From Propionibacteriales bacterium (GTDB taxonomy: Bacteria; Actinomycetota; Actinomycetes; Propionibacteriales; Propionibacteriaceae), in the NCBI GenBank assembly GCA_030453285.1, contig JAKDKP010000167.1, forward strand, positions 1 through 5,956: a stretch of DNA of 5,956 bases. The letters are read 5' to 3'. The first letter of the stretch is position 1; each line of letters starts with the position of its first letter. Under the pieces are notes generated by a model. That model was not told the DNA's origin and searched no databases. It saw only the letters and a program-made list of their open reading frames with translations. Shown here in pieces: positions 1-4,005 of this stretch. A program made the translations under genes and the position numbers.

Positions 1-279
1 GTCCGAGGAGACCTGCCACTCCACCCCGACCGGTTTGGTCGGCATGCCGCCGTCGAGGGCCAGCGGTTCGGGCGCAAGTCGCGTCCACAGCAGCATCGAG
101 TTGTGGGTGGGCTCGCCGGCGGCAATACCCAGGGTGACCGGATTCTTCCCTCCGGACACCCTCGGTTGGGCCGCGAAGGCGCGATCGGCCGGTACGCGGG
201 AGAGCGCGGCCGCGGCGAGGAGCCCGGAGAGCCCGAGCACGGCATGGCGGCGAGGAAACGTCGGGTCGGCAGTGCTCAC
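1..279 (-). CDS. phoD: PhoD-family alkaline phosphatase, N-terminal part (cut by window edge)
   Basis: The first 93 residues are visible; the gene runs off the left edge. It starts at a GTG (279-277). Residues 9-26 form a Tat-type signal peptide: a twin arginine at R10-R11 followed by H-A-V-L, then a hydrophobic Gly/Ala/Leu stretch, with an A-F-A cleavage candidate at residues 34-36. The mature start matches the N-terminal domain of PhoD phosphodiesterases/alkaline phosphatases: N-P-V-T-L-G-I-A-A-G-E-P near residues 46-57, then L-L-W-T-R-L-A-P near 63-70 and a W-Q-V segment near 88-90. Family members are metal-dependent, Tat-exported enzymes that release phosphate from phosphomonoesters or diesters outside the membrane. 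The catalytic domain is outside the window, so activity cannot be judged. No Shine-Dalgarno is visible before the GTG, which fits a leaderless transcript. The gene is divergent from the DinB-like gene. Family call is confident; substrate is unknown. Confidence 0.88.
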   Translation of the reverse strand, partial: MSTADPTFPRRHAVLGLSGLLAAAALSRVPADRAFAAQPRVSGGKNPVTLGIAAGEPTHNSMLLWTRLAPEPLALDGGMPTKPVGVEWQVSSD

Positions 280-286
280 AATCGGG

Positions 287-292
287 ACTCTA
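287..292 (-). promoter_or_regulatory. Possible -10 element for a leaderless phoD transcript
   Basis: On the minus strand the hexamer TAGAGT (292-287) matches the actinobacterial -10 pattern TANNNT. It is followed by 7 nt and then the GTG start at 279. That spacing would place transcription initiation on or next to the start codon, and no Shine-Dalgarno is present. No convincing -35 hexamer is seen 16-18 bp upstream. Inferred from spacing only. Confidence 0.35.
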
Positions 293-431
293 GGGGTGGT
301 ACGTGACGGCAGCTCGGCGTCGGGGTGAACAGTCTCTTGCCGCGGGCCACCGATCGGTGACTGTCAACGGACAGGAACAGTCCGGAAGGGTCGTCAGCCT
401 TGGAGCCTCCATTGACCCAGCCTGGAAGAAC

Positions 432-436
432 AGAGG
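432..436 (+). promoter_or_regulatory. Ribosome binding site of the DinB-like gene
   Basis: AGAGG lies 6 nt before the ATG at 443 and supports that start. Confidence 0.6.
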
Positions 437-442
437 TCCATC

Positions 443-1042
443 ATGTACGAGCCCGCCGTCGTCACCGAGATCGAGAACGTCCATCACCGTCTGGCCGAAG
501 ACCTCGCTGCCCTGCGCGCCGCGGCGTACGGCCTCACCGAGGAGCAGGCGCGGGAGACCCCCTGCCGGAGCGCCTTGTCGATCGGCGGCCTGCTCAAACA
601 CGCCATCTTCGTGATGACTGCCTGGGACGTCCGCGCCGCCAACCCCTCCGGCGAGGTCAGCCAGGAGCATTTCAGGGCCCACTTCGGCGACTTCGCCGAC
701 AGCTTTGCCCTCACCGACAACGAAAGCCTGGCCGAGATGCTGACCCGTTTCGATGCCAGCGTCGAGCACTACCTGGGCCAGGTGGCCGAGATCGACCCCA
801 ACGCAACGGTGATGGAGCCGCCGACGCCGTGGACCGGACGACTCGAACCCACTCCGGCCTCGGCGCGCTATCTGCTCGGACACCATGTCGAGGAGTTGGG
901 CCGCCACGCCGGACATGCCGACATCATTCGCGAACAGCTCGACGGTGCCCAGGCCTCATCACTGCAGGCGGCCGTGGAAGAGCTGCCACCCAACGACTTC
1001 GTCCAGCCCTGGCGGCCCGAACAGCCTTCCGTCACCCGGTGA
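443..1042 (+). CDS. DinB/DUF664-family protein (putative metal- and thiol-dependent enzyme)
   Basis: A 199-residue protein, a usual length for the DinB/YfiT four-helix-bundle superfamily. The ATG at 443 is preceded by AGAGG (432-436) with a 6-nt spacer. The family places a metal ion between three histidines. Candidates are H53 in the L-L-K-H segment of the second helix and H147/H148, H155 and H158 in the motif H-H-V-E-E-L-G-R-H-A-G-H-A-D-I-I-R-E (147-164), which is a hallmark of the actinobacterial DUF664 branch. Many actinobacterial members are thought or shown to use mycothiol as a cosubstrate (for example maleylpyruvate isomerase and S-transferases); the substrate here cannot be deduced. 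The protein has no signal peptide or membrane segment and should be cytosolic. It is monocistronic, divergent from phoD and convergent with the YbaK-like gene, overlapping its end by 11 bp. Family call is strong; function is open. Confidence 0.88.
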   Translation: MYEPAVVTEIENVHHRLAEDLAALRAAAYGLTEEQARETPCRSALSIGGLLKHAIFVMTAWDVRAANPSGEVSQEHFRAHFGDFADSFALTDNESLAEMLTRFDASVEHYLGQVAEIDPNATVMEPPTPWTGRLEPTPASARYLLGHHVEELGRHAGHADIIREQLDGAQASSLQAAVEELPPNDFVQPWRPEQPSVTR

Positions 1043-1045
1043 CGG
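1029..1045. terminator. Palindrome at the convergent gene ends, possible bidirectional terminator
   Basis: CCGTCACCCGGTGACGG is a perfect inverted repeat with 8-bp arms and one central base. It contains the stop codons of both convergent genes: TGA at 1040-1042 on plus and TGA at 1034-1032 on minus. In RNA it would fold with a loop of 3-5 nt on either strand. No U-tract follows on either side, so it is not a classical intrinsic terminator, although actinobacterial terminators often lack one. Function is inferred from position and symmetry. Confidence 0.4.
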
Positions 1046-1508
1046 CAGTGGGCGTGCCACCGGTGACACGCACGAGTTCGCCGTACGTCATGGGAAACAC
1101 CGTGTGCGCGTGCCCGGCAGCCGCCCACAGTTGATCATGGTCGGCCAGTGCGGTGTCCACCCAGGTCCGGATCGGGGCCGGATGTCCGACCGGAGCCACA
1201 CCGCCGATCACCTGTCCGGTGGCAGCCCGTACGACATCGGCATCGGCACGATGTAGTCGGCCACCGAGCCGATCCCCCAACCATTCGGTGTCCACCCGGT
1301 GGCTGCCCGAGGTCATGATCAACACCGGTTCGTCGTCGAGGGTGAACACCAAGGAGTTGGCGATGGCGCCCACCGAAGTGCCCAGCGCGGCGGCGGCATC
1401 GGCAGCCGTACGAGCGGCCTCATCGAGCCAGCGCACCTCACCGGTGACGCCCTGCTCACGCAGGCTCGCGACAACGGTGGTGACGGCGGGGTGGGAGCGA
1501 GAGTTCAT
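1032..1508 (-). CDS. YbaK/EbsC-family protein (aminoacyl-tRNA editing domain)
   Basis: A 158-residue single-domain protein, the normal length for free-standing YbaK/EbsC/ProX proteins, which hydrolyse mischarged tRNAs such as Cys-tRNA(Pro) or Ala-tRNA(Pro) in the cytosol. Family landmarks are G-T-S-V-G-A-I-A-N-S-L-V-F (43-55), the L-I-M-T-S-G strand (63-68), the turn I-G-G-V-A-P-V-G-H (101-109), and the C-terminal G-H-A-H-T-V-F-P-M-T-Y-G-E-L-V-R-V-T-G (132-150). The lysine present in classical YbaK, in the I-V-K-T-L-V-F type motif, is replaced by N51, so the tRNA substrate or chemistry may differ. The ATG at 1508-1506 is the only possible start in frame near the domain edge. No Shine-Dalgarno precedes it, but CACAAT at 1520-1515 sits 6 nt upstream and could be a -10 of a leaderless transcript. 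It lies 50 bp downstream of the pilus operon on the same strand. Confidence 0.85.
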   Translation of the reverse strand: MNSRSHPAVTTVVASLREQGVTGEVRWLDEAARTAADAAAALGTSVGAIANSLVFTLDDEPVLIMTSGSHRVDTEWLGDRLGGRLHRADADVVRAATGQVIGGVAPVGHPAPIRTWVDTALADHDQLWAAAGHAHTVFPMTYGELVRVTGGTPTAVTG

Positions 1509-1527
1509 GCCGGCATTGTGGCAGGAG

Positions 1528-1559
1528 TGCCGCGAATTGCGGCAGAAGGGCCGGGCCCT
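1528..1559 (-). terminator. Tandem hairpins after the last tad gene, possible operon terminator
   Basis: Just after the TadG-like stop codon the minus strand holds two small stem-loops. The first is AGGGC-CCG-GCCCT (1559-1547), whose first base is the last base of the stop codon. The second is TGCCGC-AATTC-GCGGCA (1544-1528), with a perfect 6-bp stem. No long U-run follows. Their position between the pilus operon and the YbaK-like gene suggests termination or mRNA 3'-end protection, with incomplete read-through into the next gene possible. Confidence 0.4.
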
Positions 1560-2008
1560 CAGTTGGCGAGGACCTCGGCGGTGGCCGTGGCGGTGCCGTC
1601 GAGACGGTTGATGCTGATCAGGCTGACCAACATCGTGCGGTATTCCTTGGTGGCGGTGACAGTGACCGTACGGCCCTCCACGGACACCGTGCCGGTGACA
1701 CCGGCATCGGCGAGGTAGGCCGAGGCGGCCCTCTTGGCGGCGTCCTTGCTGACGACGCCACCACCGACCAAGGAGACTGCGCCGGCGTCAGCCCCGGCCC
1801 GGGCGGCCTCCTGGGCGGCAGCGTCGGCCTCCCGTACCGCATTCAGCTTGCCGCCGCCATCGACGACCAGGCCGACGCCGAGGAGCAGGGCCGGCGCCAG
1901 CACGACCGCCATCAGCGTGTTGCTGGCGCCGCGTTGGTCGAACCGCGGGGCACCGGAGCGCAGGCCGTCGGGATGCACAGGTTCGAGGTCTCTGAGGTGG
2001 CGCATCAT
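1559..2008 (-). CDS. TadG-like pilus assembly protein (TadE/G family, prepilin-like N-terminus)
   Basis: A protein of 149 residues, or 148 if the second ATG is used. After a polar leader comes Q-R-G-A-S-N-T-L (25-32), then one membrane helix at about residues 30-49 ending in V-V-D-G-G-G-K-L, then a helical Ala-rich A-A-Q-E-A-A-R-A-G region. This order is typical of actinobacterial TadE/TadG-like proteins. The C-terminal part is a predicted beta-rich extracytoplasmic segment (V-S-V-E-G-R-T-V-T-V-T-A). It is the last gene of the tad operon. The start is coupled to the preceding gene: ATG at 2008-2006 overlaps its TGA as ATGA. GGGAG (2015-2011) lies only 2 nt before that ATG but 5 nt before the adjacent ATG at 2005-2003, which is therefore the likelier start. 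Unlike its neighbours it has Leu, not Glu, at position +5 after the R-G, so processing by the prepilin peptidase is uncertain. It is much shorter than proteobacterial TadG. Confidence 0.75.
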   Translation of the reverse strand: MMRHLRDLEPVHPDGLRSGAPRFDQRGASNTLMAVVLAPALLLGVGLVVDGGGKLNAVREADAAAQEAARAGADAGAVSLVGGGVVSKDAAKRAASAYLADAGVTGTVSVEGRTVTVTATKEYRTMLVSLISINRLDGTATATAEVLAN

Positions 2009-2439
2009 CGCTCCCGGTAGCGGTCGAGGGGGCTGCTGCGGGTCGCGGAGACAGTGATCGACCCGGGGACTCCAGGAAGCACGAGATCACCCATGGAGAT
2101 CCGGCACCGGACCGTGGCGTCAATGCTGGCGGCCTGACCGATCGGGGCGTTCCAGTTGCCCTTGACCGCCACCTGGGGGGTGCAGCGAGTACGGGTATTG
2201 GTGAGGTTCGCCGCGGCGACCTCCTGGGCCGACGTACGACCGAGGCTCGAGGAGCGTTCGATGCTGGCGGCACGGGCGCCGGCCTGGGCGGCGGCCGTCA
2301 CGGCCTGCTTGGCCTGCACGACGCGGGCCCCGAACAGCAACAGGCCGATGAACAACACCATCGCCGGTAGCACGATCGCCGCCTCGAGGCTCTGGCTCCC
2401 GCGCTGGGTGCGGCGCCCGAACCAGGCTGGAAACCTCAC
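2005..2439 (-). CDS. TadE-family pseudopilin-like protein (second TadE / TadF position)
   Basis: A 144-residue protein starting at GTG (2439-2437), which overlaps the preceding stop codon as GTGA. AAGGAG (2453-2448) lies 8 nt upstream and supports the GTG. The N-terminus has basic residues, then R-G-S-Q-S-L-E-A-A-I-V-L-P (13-25) and one membrane helix at about residues 20-41. Glu19 is at +5 from Gly14, the class III prepilin processing pattern seen in TadE/TadF pseudopilins. The helix continues into A-V-T-A-A-A-Q-A-G-A-R-A-A, a TadE hallmark. The outer part has two cysteines, C86 and C112, that could form a disulfide. TadE/F proteins are processed minor components needed for Flp pilus assembly or anchoring; that role is known for the family and inferred here. 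By gene order this is the TadF position, but sequence alone does not separate TadE from TadF. Confidence 0.82.
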   Translation of the reverse strand: MRFPAWFGRRTQRGSQSLEAAIVLPAMVLFIGLLLFGARVVQAKQAVTAAAQAGARAASIERSSSLGRTSAQEVAAANLTNTRTRCTPQVAVKGNWNAPIGQAASIDATVRCRISMGDLVLPGVPGSITVSATRSSPLDRYRER

Positions 2440-2801
2440 GAGACCCGCTCCTTCGGCATCACGGCCGTCATCTCGACCGTCTTCGGTCCGATCGGCATGA
2501 TCCGGTTCACCGACCCTCGTACGGTGCAGGTGACCTGGGTTGCGGTGGAGTCGACCGAGACCGAGGTCTCGGTCAGCGATCCACCCGCATTGAGGACGTT
2601 GGCGGCCGACTGCCGACCCTGGGCGGGGCCCGACCCCAAGGCGCGCGCGTTCTCCGCACAGGCCGCCGAAGCCGCCTGGGCGATGTTGCGCGCGTTCAGG
2701 TGGGTCACCAGTTGCAGAGTGCCGAAGATCAGCAGCAGAACGACCGGAATGATGATCGCGAACTCCATGCTGGCGTTGCCACGGGAATCGTGGCGGAGCA
2801 T
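2436..2801 (-). CDS. tadE: TadE-like pseudopilin
   Basis: A 121-residue protein with ATG at 2801-2799, sharing one base with the pilin gene's TGA (TGATG), so the two are translationally coupled. The short leader ends in R-G (7-8), followed by N-A-S-M-E-F-A-I-I-I-P (9-19). Glu13 is at +5 after Gly8, with Phe at +6, close to the G-x4-E-[YF] signature of Flp prepilins and TadE pseudopilins. One membrane helix spans about residues 14-32, then comes an Asn/Ala-rich helix (R-N-I-A-Q-A-A-S-A-A). Two cysteines in the exported part, C48 and C92, could pair. The family member TadE in Aggregatibacter is cleaved by TadV and is required for pilus formation; the same role is inferred here. It is the first of three TadE/G-type genes after the pilin. 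Confidence 0.82.
   Translation of the reverse strand: MLRHDSRGNASMEFAIIIPVVLLLIFGTLQLVTHLNARNIAQAASAACAENARALGSGPAQGRQSAANVLNAGGSLTETSVSVDSTATQVTCTVRGSVNRIMPIGPKTVEMTAVMPKERVS
2448..2453 (-). promoter_or_regulatory. Ribosome binding site deciding the GTG start of the second TadE-like gene
   Basis: AAGGAG on the minus strand lies inside the end of the upstream gene, 8 nt before the GTG at 2439. With the GTGA stop/start overlap it identifies this GTG as the start. Confidence 0.7.
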
Positions 2802-3013
2802 CAGAGGCCTTTGATCCCGCCGAGCTTCTTGTCGACGTTGGTCTTGATGAACACCGTCACCGCAAGGGCGACGACCACCACGACGCTGATGATGATCGCC
2901 ATCTCCAGCGAGTTGTTGCCGCGCTCATTGAGCCGTGCGGTTGCTCGTTCCTGCAGGCGGTCCGGGGCGGTGAGGAACCACGCATGGGCCAGAATAATGT
3001 TGCGGTGAAACAT
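2801..3013 (-). CDS. flp: Flp-like (type IVc) prepilin
   Basis: A 70-residue protein at the Flp pilin position directly after tadC. The true start is ATG 3013-3011, with AAGGAG (3027-3022) 8 nt upstream; the frame stays open to about 3370 but that extension overlaps tadC. Domains: a 32-residue leader ending N-E-R-G (29-32), the cleavage-type motif G-N-N-S-L-E-M (32-38) with Glu37 at +5, an Ile/Val-rich membrane and assembly helix at about 39-56, and a short charged tail K-T-N-V-D-K-K-L-G-G-I-K-G-L. The mature form would be 38 residues. Flp pilins are normally cleaved after Gly and polymerised by TadA/B/C into thin adhesive fibres. It is odd in having Met instead of the usual Tyr at +6, and a rather long leader. 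It overlaps tadE by one base. A minor pilin elsewhere in the genome cannot be excluded, but position and size favour the major pilin. Confidence 0.8.
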   Translation of the reverse strand: MFHRNIILAHAWFLTAPDRLQERATARLNERGNNSLEMAIIISVVVVVALAVTVFIKTNVDKKLGGIKGL

Positions 3014-3021
3014 AGTCAGTG

Positions 3022-3027
3022 CTCCTT
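3022..3027 (-). promoter_or_regulatory. Strong ribosome binding site of the pilin gene
   Basis: AAGGAG, 8 nt before ATG 3013 on the minus strand. It selects the 70-residue pilin over longer readings of the same frame. Confidence 0.75.
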
Positions 3028-3067
3028 GGGGGTTGGGCAGGTTCGTTGAGAATAGTCTCACCGATCG

Positions 3068-3089
3068 GGGGGAAAAATGCATTTCCCCC
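3068..3089 (-). terminator. Stem-loop between tadC and pilin (attenuator or mRNA-stabilising hairpin)
   Basis: Arms GGGGGAAA and TTTCCCCC form a perfect 8-bp stem around a 6-nt loop. On the minus strand the loop reads TGCATT. No U-tract follows, so full intrinsic termination is doubtful. It could lower read-through from tadABC or protect the 5' end of the processed pilin mRNA. The symmetry is seen directly; the role is inferred. Confidence 0.5.
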
Positions 3090-3098
3090 TGTGGACAA
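3090..3098 (-). promoter_or_regulatory. Perfect actinobacterial DnaA-box sequence
   Basis: The minus strand reads TTGTCCACA, identical to the DnaA-box form favoured in high-GC actinobacteria. It lies between the tadC stop and the pilin-leader hairpin. It is a single box with no visible cluster, and dnaA/dnaN are absent, so this is not an origin. It could be a regulatory or DnaA-titrating site, or chance. Confidence 0.4.
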
Positions 3099-3105
3099 CC
3101 GGTGA

Positions 3106-4005
3106 TCACAGCAGTTGCATGAGCGCAGGAGCCCCGAGGAATGCCACGAAGCACATCAGCAACAGGGCACTCACCGCCACCTGACGCTCCGAGGCGGCGC
3201 CGGCGGCCTCGACGTCCTTGTTGAGCCAGGCGTTGCGGATGTCGCCGGCCCGGGCCTTGAGTTGCTCCGAGATCGGGGCGCTCTTGGTGCCGGAGAGCTC
3301 CATCGTGTCGGCGAGCTCCTTGAGTTCGGGCACCTCGATCGACTGGGCCAGCTCGCGCAGCGCAACCCACGGGGCCTTGCGTTCGAGCTGGCTGCGGTTC
3401 AGGGCAATACGGATCCGGCGGAACAATGGGGCGTCGGCAATACCGGCAGGTTCGGTGATCGACGAGGCCAGGGTCGCGCCGGACAGCCGCTCAAGGACCA
3501 CCAGATCGATGTAGGCGGTGATGGCGCGCGAGAACCGTTGCCGGGCTTCGGTGGCGTCCCGCTTCACCAGCACGTGCGGCAGCAGCCACATCAGCACCAT
3601 CAGGGCCAGGCTGGCGACCACCGGCAGGGCGATGCCGAGCGACATGCCCAGCATCGACGCGATGCCGCCGAGCAGGGAGGGCAGGGCGAGGCCGACCAGT
3701 GCCCCCAGAGCCTTCATTCCGAAGAAGCGGGACACCGTCAGATCCAGCAGGTCGAGATCGGAGTACGGCACCGCGAGTGAGGGGAGCCATCCGGTCCGGG
3801 GCATCACCCAACCGCCCAGTCGCTCCGACCAGCTCTGCTGGCTGGCGCTGGAGGGCGTCTCGTGGGTGAGCACCGGTCGGCGGTGCAGCCGAGTGATGGT
3901 GGTGGCCAGATCCGGTGTGGTGGGCAGGAAGAACATGATCAGGCAGACCACGGCGGCGGCGGCCGAGGCACCGACCAGCAGGGCTGCCAGCATCCAGCTA
4001 GACAT
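3106..4005 (-). CDS. tadC: TadC, type II secretion F-domain pilus platform protein
   Basis: A 299-residue integral membrane protein, a usual length for TadC. ATG 4005-4003 has GGAGG (4016-4012) 6 nt upstream and overlaps the end of tadB by 8 bp. Predicted layout: membrane helix 1 at about 5-27; a polar cytoplasmic stretch; a hydrophobic pair at about 97-118 and 121-142; a cytoplasmic T2SSF domain from about 150 to 270 (R-F-S-R-A-I-T-A-Y-I-D-L-V-V-L-E-R-L-S-G, then E-L-A-D-T-M-E-L-S-G-T-K-S-A-P-I); and a last helix at about 274-297. The alternation of membrane helices around a single F domain, next to tadB, is diagnostic. TadC pairs with TadB to form the inner-membrane platform on which TadA acts, adding pilin subunits to the fibre. 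The TGA lies inside a GTGATCAC palindrome (3102-3109), considered chance. The frame is intact. Confidence 0.9.
   Translation of the reverse strand: MSSWMLAALLVGASAAAAVVCLIMFFLPTTPDLATTITRLHRRPVLTHETPSSASQQSWSERLGGWVMPRTGWLPSLAVPYSDLDLLDLTVSRFFGMKALGALVGLALPSLLGGIASMLGMSLGIALPVVASLALMVLMWLLPHVLVKRDATEARQRFSRAITAYIDLVVLERLSGATLASSITEPAGIADAPLFRRIRIALNRSQLERKAPWVALRELAQSIEVPELKELADTMELSGTKSAPISEQLKARAGDIRNAWLNKDVEAAGAASERQVAVSALLLMCFVAFLGAPALMQLL

Larger units (their letters stand above)
280..442. other. Divergent intergenic region, phoD / DinB-like gene, with operator-like repeats
   Basis: This 163-bp gap separates two divergent genes. It contains a perfect 12-bp palindrome CACCGATCGGTG (348-359). 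An 8-bp word GAACAGTC occurs directly repeated at 327-334 and 375-382, with an inverted GACTGT between them at 359-364. A small inverted repeat CTGTC-AACG-GACAG lies at 361-374. These could be binding sites for a regulator serving either gene, but no known regulator site is recognised. A TTGACC word at 412-417 has no acceptable -10 partner before the ATG, so no plus-strand promoter can be assigned. Confidence 0.35.
3014..3105 (-). promoter_or_regulatory. Structured tadC-pilin intergenic region with possible pilin promoter
   Basis: This 92-bp gap is the only sizeable one within the operon. In minus-strand order it holds a DnaA-box sequence (3098-3090), a hairpin (3089-3068), the palindrome CCGATCGG (3068-3061), the inverted repeat TGAGA-CTAT-TCTCA (3060-3047) and the pilin ribosome binding site. 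TATTCT (3054-3049), inside the inverted repeat, fits a -10 TANNNT pattern and would start transcription near 3042, just upstream of the ribosome binding site. The -35 candidate TTTTTC is poor. A separate pilin promoter is plausible because pilin is usually needed in excess over the machinery, but this is inferred. Confidence 0.45.

Noticed and set aside
290..916. Minus-strand open frame of 208 residues opposite the DinB-like gene
   Set aside because: It is antisense to the DinB-like gene, has no ribosome binding site or family motif, and crosses the divergent promoter region.
400..1134. Plus-strand open frame of 244 residues overlapping the DinB-like gene
   Set aside because: Arg/Pro-rich shadow in another frame. 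The DinB frame has a ribosome binding site and a clear family motif.
348..3068. Shared CACCGATCGG between the phoD/DinB gap (348-357) and the pilin leader (3059-3068) as a common operator
   Set aside because: CGATCG/GATCGG-type words are frequent throughout this high-GC window, including inside genes, so a 10-bp match is weak evidence for shared regulation.
3102..3109. GTGATCAC palindrome over the tadC stop as a CRP-like site
   Set aside because: It lacks the spaced TGTGA-N6-TCACA structure. An 8-bp palindrome is common by chance and overlaps coding sequence.
2801..3370. 189-residue minus-strand reading ending in the pilin sequence
   Set aside because: Its upstream part overlaps tadC in another frame, is Arg/Gly-rich without domain character, and crosses the intergenic hairpin. 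AAGGAG before ATG 3013 marks the 70-residue pilin as the real gene.
3115..3780. Plus-strand open frame of 221 residues opposite tadC
   Set aside because: Composition is dominated by Gln, Gly, His and Arg, as expected from the antisense of a high-GC membrane-protein gene. There is no ribosome binding site or recognisable domain.
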